26,918 nt of DNA from JBNKDD01 sp050288085 (GTDB taxonomy: Bacteria; Chloroflexota; Anaerolineae; Aggregatilineales; UBA3940). The stretch spans positions 1-26,918 of the forward strand of contig JBNKDD010000047.1 in the NCBI GenBank assembly GCA_050288085.1, written 5' to 3'. This document shows, piece after piece, positions 6,651 through 14,071 of the stretch (within the stretch, counting starts at the first letter, position 1; each line of letters opens with the position of its first letter). The notes below the pieces were generated by a model. It did no database searches. It had not been told where the DNA came from and saw nothing but the letters and a program-made list of their open reading frames with translations. The translations under genes and the position numbers were made by a program.

Positions 6651-8638
6651 TCGATCTACTGCTTGATGTGCTGATCGCCGGGTTGGTGCTGCTGGCGATT
6701 TACGGTGTAGGCCGGAGTCTGCGCCCCCTGCTGCCGTTTGAGTTCTGGAGCCGGTCGGCTGATCTGGCTTATGCGCTGGCGGTCGGGCTGGCCGTGATGA
6801 CGACCACGTTGTTTGTTGCGTCGCTGGTCGGGCTGCTGGTTCCGGCGGTTGGATGGGGCCTGTTAGCGATAGGCTTAGTGCTGGCCGCGCTGCAATATCG
6901 CCAGCTTATTGAGGATTTCCAGGCATTCTGGCAGGCGATTAAAAAAGGGTGGAATGCCCCCTGGTTGGTTAAGATCGCCCTGCTGCTGGGGGTGGTGTTT
7001 GCCCTGGTCAACCTGATCGCCGATCTGGCTCCGCCGGTTGAAGGGGATACCGTCCACCAATACCTGCTTTTACCACGCTACTGGGTAGAAGCGGGGCGCT
7101 ATGTTCAACCCCCACAAATCTGGGCGGCGACTCTGCCCGGCAATATGATGATGATGTCGGCCTGGGCGCTGCTGCTCCGCGACAGCTACAGCCTCGCGAC
7201 GCTGGTCACCGGGTTTGGGATGAGCCTGTTCTTTGCGCTGGGGGTGTATGCGCTGGCGCGGGAATATTTCGGGCAGGGGGTGGCTGCGTTAGCCGCCGTC
7301 GTGATCTACACAATGCCGGATGCAGCTTACCTGGCCCAGTCTGCCAAAGTCGATATGGGGTGGGCCTTTTTTGAGGTGCTGGCCCTGGCGGCTTTTTTCC
7401 GGTGGGTTGATTTAACGCAGGTGTCTCCCCGTAAGTTAGCAACCACCCCCCAATCCTCGCTCCACGAGGATTTGCCCCCCTTACAAGGGGGGCGGGTGCA
7501 GCCTGATGGCTGCGCAGGGGGTAAGAGCGGCTGCGCCCCTACACATTGGTTAATTCTGGCCGGGGCATGCCTGGGATTGGCGGCGGGGTCGAAGAATCAG
7601 GCGATGATCAGTGTGGCACTGCTGGGATCGTGGGCGGTGCTGCATCAAATCTGGCGGGGGGATTGGCGCGGGCTGTTCCGGGCGGTGCTCGCCTTCGGTG
7701 GGGCGATCATTATTGCAGCGCTGCCTTATTACCTTTACAACGGGATTGTCCATTCCAACCCGTTTTACCCGGTGTTTGCGGATCAGTTCGCAAATTGGTT
7801 CGGGGCGACACCCTCGCCACGCAGCGAACTGGGGACGGAGGTCTTCTATCCCTGGACGGTTTCCGGTTACTTCCGCAATTTGTGGGGGATGTCGCTGGGG
7901 CATCACCCTGATCTGCATTTCTACCTGGGATTTATCACCGGGCCGGTTTTCTTGTTGACGATTCCGGTGGGGCTGGCACTTGGCCTGCTGCGTGGAGAGC
8001 GGATCGCCCGGCGGATATTGGTCTACACCTTCTTCTTTTCGGTGGTGTGGTTCCTGGTCAAGCAGGCGGCGCGGCACTTCCTACCCGGATTGACTCTGCT
8101 GGCGGTGGTCAGTGGATTGGTGCTATGGAAGCTCTCGGCGAAACGGTACTGGGCAAACCGGCTGACCTTCGTGATGGTGCTGCTGGTGCTGGCCTGGAAT
8201 CAAATCAGTATTCTGGGCGTGTTGTATTGGAGCGGCTCATACCGGGTGACATTGGGATTGGAAACGCGGCAGGAATTTGTCCAACGGATGCACGATCAGG
8301 TCTGGGCGGAAGGCTTCCCGGATTGGGAAACGATTACAACGCTTAACGATCAGCTTGGGCCATCTGACCGGGTGCTGACCAATCACGCTACCAGCCCGCT
8401 GTATATCGAACCTCAGCTTGTCCCGGCTAACTGGGGGGATCGCGAACGGTTAGACACGATAGACGATCCGACAACGCTGTTAGATAAACTGGCCGCCAAC
8501 CATATTGACTATATCCTGGCCTATAAAGCCGATATGGGATTGCAGTTGTATACTCAACCGGACTTTCTATCTGAGTATGCTGTATTGGTCTATGATGGGC
8601 CGCGTACCCAGCTTTATCGATTGAAGACGGGGGAATAA
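6647..8638 (+). CDS. Multispanning GT-C-like (PMT/ArnT-type) membrane protein with an in-frame repeat insert
   Basis: A 663-residue polytopic protein with roughly 11-13 hydrophobic segments from residue 2 to about 535, then a hydrophilic C-terminal domain of about 125 residues. The acidic/His loop VEGDTVHQYLLLPRYWVEAG after the fourth helix is where GT-C enzymes place the catalytic Asp. The phrases SNPFYPVF and LPYYLYNG are also typical of dolichyl- or polyprenyl-phosphate-sugar-dependent transferases, so transfer of a lipid-linked sugar on the outer membrane face is the likely role (inference). Residues 259-299 are foreign-looking (rich in Pro, Gly and Gln, with two Cys) and coincide with a hairpin repeat in the DNA. 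They sit between FFRWVDLTQ and HWLILAGACLG, in a loop between helices. The gene overlaps the previous GT4 by 4 bp. Confidence 0.82.
   Translation: MIDLLLDVLIAGLVLLAIYGVGRSLRPLLPFEFWSRSADLAYALAVGLAVMTTTLFVASLVGLLVPAVGWGLLAIGLVLAALQYRQLIEDFQAFWQAIKKGWNAPWLVKIALLLGVVFALVNLIADLAPPVEGDTVHQYLLLPRYWVEAGRYVQPPQIWAATLPGNMMMMSAWALLLRDSYSLATLVTGFGMSLFFALGVYALAREYFGQGVAALAAVVIYTMPDAAYLAQSAKVDMGWAFFEVLALAAFFRWVDLTQVSPRKLATTPQSSLHEDLPPLQGGRVQPDGCAGGKSGCAPTHWLILAGACLGLAAGSKNQAMISVALLGSWAVLHQIWRGDWRGLFRAVLAFGGAIIIAALPYYLYNGIVHSNPFYPVFADQFANWFGATPSPRSELGTEVFYPWTVSGYFRNLWGMSLGHHPDLHFYLGFITGPVFLLTIPVGLALGLLRGERIARRILVYTFFFSVVWFLVKQAARHFLPGLTLLAVVSGLVLWKLSAKRYWANRLTFVMVLLVLAWNQISILGVLYWSGSYRVTLGLETRQEFVQRMHDQVWAEGFPDWETITTLNDQLGPSDRVLTNHATSPLYIEPQLVPANWGDRERLDTIDDPTTLLDKLAANHIDYILAYKADMGLQLYTQPDFLSEYAVLVYDGPRTQLYRLKTGE
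7421..7543 (+). repeat. Hairpin-rich dispersed repeat inserted in frame in the GT-C gene
   Basis: About 123 bp (41 codons) of sequence unlike the flanking gene, containing three perfect stem-loops in a row. They are AATCCTCG/CGAGGATT at 7452-7472 (8-bp stem, 5-nt loop), GCCCCCC/GGGGGGC at 7474-7493 (7-bp stem around TTACAA), and GCAGCC/GGCTGC at 7498-7513. GGCTGCGC then occurs twice (7508-7515 and 7528-7535). The poly-C/TTACAA/poly-G hairpin and the GGGGCGCAGCC edge (minus strand) resemble intergenic repeats I know from Chloroflexota and cyanobacteria. The borders are approximate: 7421 and 7543 are where the protein stops and resumes looking like a membrane transferase. Confidence 0.65.
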
Positions 8639-8641
8639 ACT

Positions 8642-10504
8642 ATGTGTGGAATCTGGGGTGTTGTTGGAATAGAGGATGAACAAATGGCGCAAAGAGCAGC
8701 CCAGGCCCTCCGCCATCGCGGGCCGGATGATTACGGGACGTTTGTGGCTGCCGTGCCAGAGCCGGTCTCCCTGGTTAATACGCGGCTGGCAATCATTGAC
8801 CTGTCGGAAGCCGGTCACCAGCCGATGTGCAACGAAAATGGGACGATGTGGATCGTCTACAACGGCGAGACCTACAATTACCAACCCCTGCGAGAAGAAC
8901 TGCTCGAATTGGGCCACAAGTTCCAGTCCCATTCTGACACCGAGGTAATCTTACACGCCTATGAAGAATGGGGAGCGGGCTGCCTGGATCGACTGCGGGG
9001 GATGTTCGCGCTTGCCATCTGGGATATGAGCGAGTCTAAATTGTTCGTGGCCCGCGACCGGTTGGGGATCAAGCCGGTCTATTATGCCCACAATGAAGGC
9101 CAATCGCTGATGTTCGGGTCGGAGCTTAAAACGCTGCTGTCCAGCGGCCTGATCGAGCCAAAGCTCAATTACCCGGCCCTCCACCATTACCTGTCTTTCT
9201 ATGCGGTGCCAACACCTTACACGATGTTGGATGGCATTCAATCGCTGCCACCCGGCCACTATATGACTTACCATAGAGGGCGGCTGGATATCCGGCAGTA
9301 CTGGTCACTCCCAGCGATTGAACCGCTGCAAATGGATAAGGGCGATATCCTGGAAAATCTCCGGGCCTTGCTGGAAGAATCGATCAGGCTGCGGATGATC
9401 GCCGATGTGCCGGTAGGCGCTTTCCTATCAGGCGGGATTGACTCCAGCGCGGTGGTCGCCCTGATGACCCGGATCAGTGGGGAGCGGCTGCGCACCTTTT
9501 CAATCGGGTTTGGCTCGGAAGGAAAAGGGATCGACGAGCGCAGCGATGCGCGGGTGCTGGCCGATCACTATCAGACCGAGCACACCGAGGTGATCGTCTC
9601 CGGGCGGGAGGTGTTTGATCAGCTTGACCAGATTATCCGGGCGATGGATCAACCCAGCGGTGACGGCCTGAATACCTACCTCGTGTCGCAAGCAACCGCC
9701 CAATCGGTCAAAGTGGCGCTGTCCGGGCTGGGTGGCGATGAGCTGTTCGCCGGATATCCGCAGTTCAGGATGCTGCAACAGGTGGACCGGTTGGGCAAAA
9801 TATGGAATGATGCCCCCGACTTCGCCCAGTCGATGGTTAGAAAACTGGGAAAGAATGTCGACTCGGTGGGTAAAGCGATCACCTGGCTTGAGGGCGGCCT
9901 GCTGGATCGATACGAGCGGGTGCGGGTGCTGTTTACCGAGTCGCAAAAACTGGCGCTCTATTCGCCTGCCCTGGGCGGCCCGATGGCAGCCCCTGAATCA
10001 TCGATTAAGTATTTGAATCATTTTGTCCACCCGGTCGAATCAGAGCCAGTGGCGCAGGTCACGCGGCTTGAACTGTACAATTATATGGCACACACGCTGC
10101 TGCGTGACACCGATGCGATGAGCATGGCCCATGCTTTAGAGGTACGGGTTCCGCTGATCGATCATAAGCTGGTCGAGTTTGCGGCCCGGATTCCGGCTAA
10201 ATATAAATTACGCAGCGGGCGGAGTAAGTGGATCTTCGTCGAGGCGCTGCGGGATGTGCTGCCGAATGCGGTCATGAAGCGGCCCAAGCGCGGATTTGAA
10301 ATGCCGGTCGCGGCCTGGATGCGGCATGAGCTTCACCCGGTGCTGGAAGATGTGTTCTCCCGCGAGTCGGTTGAGAAGCGGGGCCTGTTCCGGTATGAGC
10401 AGGTCCGGGCGGTGTATGATAACTTCCAGGAGAATAACACCCCGTATATGCATACCTGGGCGTTGGCCGTGCTAGAATTGTGGCTCCGGCAGTTTGTGGA
10501 TTAG
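8642..10504 (+). CDS. asnB: Asparagine synthetase-type glutamine amidotransferase, complete active sites
   Basis: A 620-residue AsnB-like protein of normal family length. The N-terminal class II glutaminase domain is intact: nucleophile Cys2 (MCGI, exposed after Met removal), Arg48 in NTRLAIIDL, Asn74-Gly75-Glu76 in YNGETYN and Asp99 in SDTEV. The C-terminal ATP-pyrophosphatase domain has the PP-loop SGGIDS at residues 263-268, plus GLGGDELFAGY and ALEVRVPLIDH. The established family reaction is ATP-dependent amidation of a carboxylate with glutamine-derived ammonia. Because the gene sits inside a glycan cluster, its substrate may be a uronic acid or other sugar carboxylate rather than aspartate (inference, compare WbpS-type proteins). 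A GGGGGA lies about 8 bp upstream of the ATG, overlapping the end of the previous gene. A second, glutaminase-defective homologue lies at 23575. Confidence 0.93.
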   Translation: MCGIWGVVGIEDEQMAQRAAQALRHRGPDDYGTFVAAVPEPVSLVNTRLAIIDLSEAGHQPMCNENGTMWIVYNGETYNYQPLREELLELGHKFQSHSDTEVILHAYEEWGAGCLDRLRGMFALAIWDMSESKLFVARDRLGIKPVYYAHNEGQSLMFGSELKTLLSSGLIEPKLNYPALHHYLSFYAVPTPYTMLDGIQSLPPGHYMTYHRGRLDIRQYWSLPAIEPLQMDKGDILENLRALLEESIRLRMIADVPVGAFLSGGIDSSAVVALMTRISGERLRTFSIGFGSEGKGIDERSDARVLADHYQTEHTEVIVSGREVFDQLDQIIRAMDQPSGDGLNTYLVSQATAQSVKVALSGLGGDELFAGYPQFRMLQQVDRLGKIWNDAPDFAQSMVRKLGKNVDSVGKAITWLEGGLLDRYERVRVLFTESQKLALYSPALGGPMAAPESSIKYLNHFVHPVESEPVAQVTRLELYNYMAHTLLRDTDAMSMAHALEVRVPLIDHKLVEFAARIPAKYKLRSGRSKWIFVEALRDVLPNAVMKRPKRGFEMPVAAWMRHELHPVLEDVFSRESVEKRGLFRYEQVRAVYDNFQENNTPYMHTWALAVLELWLRQFVD

Positions 10505-10506
10505 AT

Positions 10507-10581
10507 TTGTTAGAGTCCACGAATGACATGAATTTGTGTCTCTTCATTCGTGAAATTTGTGTAATTAGTGGACTCTAACAA
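10507..10581. repeat. Intergenic inverted repeat with alternative stem-loops
   Basis: This fills most of the 110-bp gap between asnB and the next GT2 gene. The outer 14-bp perfect inverted repeat is TTGTTAGAGTCCAC (10507-10520) with its complement at 10568-10581. An inner 9-bp perfect pair, CACGAATGA (10518-10526) and TCATTCGTG (10544-10552), shares the CAC with the outer stem. The RNA could therefore fold in two partly exclusive ways. There is no run of T after it, so it is not a classical terminator. The inner text resembles a dispersed bacterial repeat with ATTCGTG and AATTTGTG units, and no transposase is present. It lies 34 bp before the next ATG. Confidence 0.75.
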
Positions 10582-10614
10582 TGAGAGCACCCAGATCGAG
10601 AAGGAATATCACTT

Positions 10615-11556
10615 ATGCCCCATGACTCACAGCCGTTGGTGAGTATTATCATCCCAACCCGCAATGAAGAAGAAGATATCGCCCGCACGATGGATGCGTT
10701 GGTCGCTTTTACTTACGATCCGCTGGAAGTGGTGGTGGTCGATGCATCGACTGACCGCACCCCTGAGATCGTGCAGAGTTACGCCAATCGCCTGGAGCAG
10801 CTGAAACTCGTTTCACAAGGTGATAAGCCAGGGGTATCGGTCGCGCGCAATGTTGGTCTGAAAGAGGCTACAGGCGAGATCGTCGTTATTCTGAATGCGG
10901 ATGTTTTCCCCTACCCTGACTTTATCGACCGGATCATGGAGCATTACCGGCAGGGTGCTGATTTTGTGCTGGTGAATTCGGAGATTGTCAACGAGGGACT
11001 TTATCCCCGCTACCTCCAATCTCGCCATCTGCGCTTTGCTGCCGATCAGGCCGGTGAGCAGAACGAAGCAGTAGAATGGACAGAGGGTTTCTCCTGCCGC
11101 CTCGAAGCAGCGTTGGCGGTCGGCGGCTTCCCGGAGGAATTTGGGCTGAACTCAGCGGGGGAAGATGCTATATTTGGCAACCGGCTGGGGGAACGTTACA
11201 AGAGCGTCGTGGATTATTCGATCGTTGTGCCTCATGTTGCGCCAACCAGCTGGCAGATTTACTGGCCTCAGCGGCTAGGACGAGGGCGCGGCGGGGCGTA
11301 TCGCTTACATCTCCACGAAGGCAAACCGATTCGCTGGGCGCGGGCGCTGCTGTCCACGCTGGGAATCTGGGCGCAGGTCTACTTGATCGTGCCGCTGGCG
11401 GTCTATGCCTGGAGGCTGACTCCCTATTCGCCGCGTGGTATCCTGGATTGGGTACCATTCATGTGGGCTCATGGCGTGGATCGGGTCGCGGTTGGGGCCG
11501 GTTACTGGCAAGCCTGCCGGGAGATCGCACGCCAGCAAGAAAAAGCGAGCCGGTGA
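10615..11556 (+). CDS. GT2-family glycosyltransferase
   Basis: A 313-residue protein with a GT-A fold. The nucleotide-sugar binding start is VSIIIPTRNEEEDIARTMDAL (residues about 9-29), then VVVVDASTD. The metal-binding acidic motif is in VILNADVFPYPDF at about residues 91-103, and the likely catalytic acidic region is in EDAIFGNRLGE near 183-193. The C-terminal part has one or two hydrophobic segments (LLSTLGIWAQVYLIVPLAVYAW), suggesting association with the inner face of the membrane. AAGGA lies 9 bp before the ATG at 10615, giving a good start. It follows the repeat at 10507-10581 and is 7 bp from the next gene. Donor and acceptor are unknown. Confidence 0.9.
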   Translation: MPHDSQPLVSIIIPTRNEEEDIARTMDALVAFTYDPLEVVVVDASTDRTPEIVQSYANRLEQLKLVSQGDKPGVSVARNVGLKEATGEIVVILNADVFPYPDFIDRIMEHYRQGADFVLVNSEIVNEGLYPRYLQSRHLRFAADQAGEQNEAVEWTEGFSCRLEAALAVGGFPEEFGLNSAGEDAIFGNRLGERYKSVVDYSIVVPHVAPTSWQIYWPQRLGRGRGGAYRLHLHEGKPIRWARALLSTLGIWAQVYLIVPLAVYAWRLTPYSPRGILDWVPFMWAHGVDRVAVGAGYWQACREIARQQEKASR

Positions 11557-11563
11557 TTTTGAT

Positions 11564-12598
11564 ATGCGCATTCTGATTGTTGGCTATGATATGGAAGGGG
11601 CGTTGGAGCGATACTGTGTATCGGCCCTGCGAAAAATGGGACACGAAGTGCGGTATCATGACGTGTACGGGCAGATCACGGCCCGCTGCCGGTTCCTCTA
11701 TACACCGGTTCTGTACGATATCGAGCAGGCCGCACTGCGATGGGGGTTTAACCGGCGGCTGGGTGAGCTGGTCAAATCGTGGCAGCCTGATGTGGTATTT
11801 GTGTTTAAGGGCCTTGAACTGGCCCCCGAAACGCTGGCTAACCTTCGCAAGCTGCCCAACAGGCCGCTGCTGATCAACTGGAATGCCGATAACCCGTTCG
11901 ATTATGATACCTTTAACACCAGCCGCCAGTTGATCAAAAACATCCCTCATTTTGACTGCTACTTTATCTGGGATCGTGACCTGATTAAACCGCTTCAAGA
12001 AGCAGGAGCCAAAGCGGTCGAGTATTTGCCGTTTGGTTATGACGAGGCGCTGCATCGCAAGATTGAGTTAAGCGATCAAGAGAAGCGTGATCTGCAATCG
12101 CAAGTTTGTTTTGTGGGGAATTACACGCAGGAACGAGCCGACCTGCTGGCACGGGTAGCACGGTCTTATAAGCTGAATATCTGGGGGGTCAGTTGGAATG
12201 AGCGGCTCCCGGCCAATGATCCGCTCCGGGACGCATTGCGCGGTGGTTGGACCTATGGCGAAGCGATGTCACGCGCATTCGGGGCTGCCAATATTGTGCT
12301 GAACTTTATCCGGGCACAGAACGGCGATTCACATAATATGCGCACGTTTGAAGCTCCGGCTGCCGGGGCGTTTATGCTCAGTACGCGCACCCGCGATCAG
12401 CTAAACTGGCTGCCGGAAAAGGTCGGCGCGGGCTACTTTGCCGACCCCGATGAAATGGAATCACAGGTGGCTTATTATCTCAATCACGCCGGTGAACGAG
12501 AACAGATCGCTGCCGAGGGTCACCGCCTGATCATGCAGGGTGGGCACACCTATTACGATCGGATGCGGCGGTTAGTGGATGTGGTTGAGGCATTTTGA
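11564..12598 (+). CDS. CgeB-like family glycosyltransferase
   Basis: A 344-residue GT-B-like protein beginning MRILIVGYDMEGALERYC. The C-terminal half carries the features of the Glyco_trans_1_2/CgeB family: ANIVLNFIR, HNMRTFEAPAAGAFMLS and the FADPDEMESQVAYYLNH region. Middle-region phrases such as VVFVFKGLELAPETL and LINWNADNPFDYDTFN also fit that family. I placed the start at the ATG at 11564, 8 bp after the previous stop. The frame stays open upstream to an ATG at 11435, but that stretch lies entirely within the GT2 gene and shows no conserved sequence. No strong Shine-Dalgarno is seen (GGTGA about 7 bp upstream). Its presence here indicates one step of glycan assembly; specificity is unknown. 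Confidence 0.87.
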   Translation: MRILIVGYDMEGALERYCVSALRKMGHEVRYHDVYGQITARCRFLYTPVLYDIEQAALRWGFNRRLGELVKSWQPDVVFVFKGLELAPETLANLRKLPNRPLLINWNADNPFDYDTFNTSRQLIKNIPHFDCYFIWDRDLIKPLQEAGAKAVEYLPFGYDEALHRKIELSDQEKRDLQSQVCFVGNYTQERADLLARVARSYKLNIWGVSWNERLPANDPLRDALRGGWTYGEAMSRAFGAANIVLNFIRAQNGDSHNMRTFEAPAAGAFMLSTRTRDQLNWLPEKVGAGYFADPDEMESQVAYYLNHAGEREQIAAEGHRLIMQGGHTYYDRMRRLVDVVEAF

Positions 12599-12654
12599 CA
12601 CTCCCCCCCGACCAAACAACGGGGACAGGTACGGCACGGCGAGATCAAAGCCCA

Positions 12655-12781
12655 CAGCGGAATAAATTCCGCTGCTATAGATGATACGTCGAATAAATTC
12701 GACCCAAAAACTCCAAAAATGTTGATTGGAGGTCTGTTTTAACAGACGTATCATGCCTAGCATGAGGATTAATCCTCATGC
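12655..12781. repeat. Multi-hairpin repeat element in an intergenic gap
   Basis: The 253-bp gap between two GT genes holds a series of nested perfect inverted repeats. CAGCGGAATAAATTCCGCTG is at 12655-12674. ATGATACGTC (12681-12690) pairs with GACGTATCAT (12745-12754). Inside or overlapping that long stem are GTCGAATAAATTCGAC (12688-12703), CTCCAA/TTGGAG (12711-12731) and GTCTGTT/AACAGAC (12732-12747). A 22-bp palindrome at 12760-12781, centred on GGATTAATCC, follows. The GGAATAAATTCC and CGAATAAATTCG units resemble dispersed repeats known in Chloroflexota. No open frame or T-tract is seen. The rest of the gap (12599-12654 and 12782-12851) shows only a weak CCCCG/CGGGG pair at 12606-12624 and an AT-rich stretch near 12811-12836. 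Confidence 0.75.
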
Positions 12782-12841
12782 GGTGCTGAACTTTCATTAG
12801 CTCTCGCCAGTTAATAAATAATGGAATGCTAAAGAAGGTTG

Positions 12842-12848
12842 GGTGATC
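12842..12848 (+). promoter_or_regulatory. Extended Shine-Dalgarno deciding the GT4 start
   Basis: GGTGATC matches the downstream half of the extended anti-SD complement (GGAGGTGATC). Its GG lies 8 nt before the ATG at 12852, the optimal aligned spacing. This favours 12852 over the in-frame GTG at 12843. Confidence 0.5.
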
Positions 12849-12851
12849 AAT

Positions 12852-14054
12852 ATGAAGCGCATACTCTATATCCATCATGGGGGTGGGATCGGTGGTGCGC
12901 CGCTCAGCCTGCTGTATCTGCTCCAACAATTAGATCGCAGCCGCTACGAACCGATCGTCGTGACGCTCAAAGACGGGCCGGTAGTCAATTTGTACCAGTC
13001 CGAAGGGATCGAAACACAGGTCGTGTCGGGGATCAGCGACTTCAGCCACACCACGCTTGAATGGTACGGCGGGCGCGAATGGTGGCGTTTACCGGGCAAA
13101 ATCCTCCAAATCTGGCCGTCGATCCGCCGAACGCGGCGTTTGATCCGGCTGCTGAACCCTGATATCGTTCATCTGAATTCATCCACACTGGCAACTTCTG
13201 CAATTGCCAGTAAACTAGAAGGTGTACCGGTAGTCTGGCATATCAGAGAACCGCTGGCCCTGGGCTATATCGGGCTGCGGCGCTGGCTGCTCCGGCAAAC
13301 TATCCACCATTGTGCCGAACGTATCATCGCTATCTGCCAGAATGACGCCGACCAGCTGATAACCAGCGACCGGGTACAGGTTGTCTATAACTTTGTGGAC
13401 TTTAACAAATTCGACCGGTCACTTACCGGTGAGAACATCCGCCGCGAATTAAGCATCCCGGCTGATGCGCCTATCATCACGATGCTGGGAGGGATCGCCG
13501 AACCAAAAGGAACGTTGATCCTGATCCGGGCTCTGCCTGACTTGCTGAAAGCAGTCCCGACGGCAAAGGTCATCATTGCTGGGCCGCCGCCCAGGTCGCT
13601 CAATGAGAAGGGATTCAAAGGAACCATCAAGCGACTGCTGCGGGTGGATGCCTATCAGAAAGCCATTCAGCGAGCCATCGAGCAGCTTGATCCAACCTAT
13701 CGCGACGCGTTGATTTTTACCGGCATTCGCACCGATATGCCAGAAGTGATCGCCGCAAGTGACTGCGTGGTCTTCCCCTCGGTCGTACCACACTTCGCCC
13801 GCCCGGTGATCGAAGCGGCGGCGATGGGTAAACCGGCGGTGGCATCCGATTTAGGCGGCCCGCGAGAGTTGATCGTATCAGGTGAAACCGGCCTGCTGGT
13901 CAAACCGGGTGATCCGGCAGCGTTGGCCGATGGGTTAGCAGCCCTGTTGACCGATCCAAAGCAGATGGGCGAGGCGGCTTATAACCGGGCACGTTTATTA
14001 TTTGATGCGCAAAGAAATGCCGCCCAGACCGTGTTCGTGTACAATGACTTATAA
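12852..14054 (+). CDS. GT4-family glycosyltransferase
   Basis: A 400-residue GT-B protein. The N-terminal acceptor domain opens MKRILYIHHGGGIGGAPLSL. The C-terminal domain starts at about ITMLGGIAEPKGTLILI, with VIIAGPPPRS following, and ends with PVIEAAAMGKPAVASDLGGPRELI and GLLVKPGDP. The usual E-x7-E signature is altered. The second Glu is present (PVIEAAAMG), but the position of the first reads PHFARP instead of E-x-FG. The ATG at 12852 was chosen on RBS grounds; a GTG at 12843 would add three residues. It follows a hairpin repeat and precedes the lyase gene by 17 bp. Sugar specificity cannot be read. Confidence 0.88.
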   Translation: MKRILYIHHGGGIGGAPLSLLYLLQQLDRSRYEPIVVTLKDGPVVNLYQSEGIETQVVSGISDFSHTTLEWYGGREWWRLPGKILQIWPSIRRTRRLIRLLNPDIVHLNSSTLATSAIASKLEGVPVVWHIREPLALGYIGLRRWLLRQTIHHCAERIIAICQNDADQLITSDRVQVVYNFVDFNKFDRSLTGENIRRELSIPADAPIITMLGGIAEPKGTLILIRALPDLLKAVPTAKVIIAGPPPRSLNEKGFKGTIKRLLRVDAYQKAIQRAIEQLDPTYRDALIFTGIRTDMPEVIAASDCVVFPSVVPHFARPVIEAAAMGKPAVASDLGGPRELIVSGETGLLVKPGDPAALADGLAALLTDPKQMGEAAYNRARLLFDAQRNAAQTVFVYNDL

Positions 14055-14062
14055 CAGAGGTA
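14047..14062 (+). repeat. Gene-junction 16-mer, copy 1 (ACTTATAACAGAGGTA)
   Basis: Overlaps the stop codon of the GT4 gene and supplies the GAGG ribosome binding site, 10 bp ahead of the lyase ATG. An identical 16-mer is found at 25497-25512, again immediately after a stop codon and just before a start. See the matching entry. Confidence 0.6.
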
Positions 14063-14071
14063 GATTGGTAG

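Noticed and set aside
11435..11563. In-frame ATG extending the CgeB-like gene upstream
   Set aside because: The extra 43 residues lie entirely within the upstream GT2 gene and its short downstream gap and show no conserved sequence; MRILIVGYD at 11564 is a natural start.
12655..12781. An insertion sequence or MITE with its own transposase
   Set aside because: No transposase frame or clear terminal repeat with target duplication is present in the window; I call it only a structured repeat.
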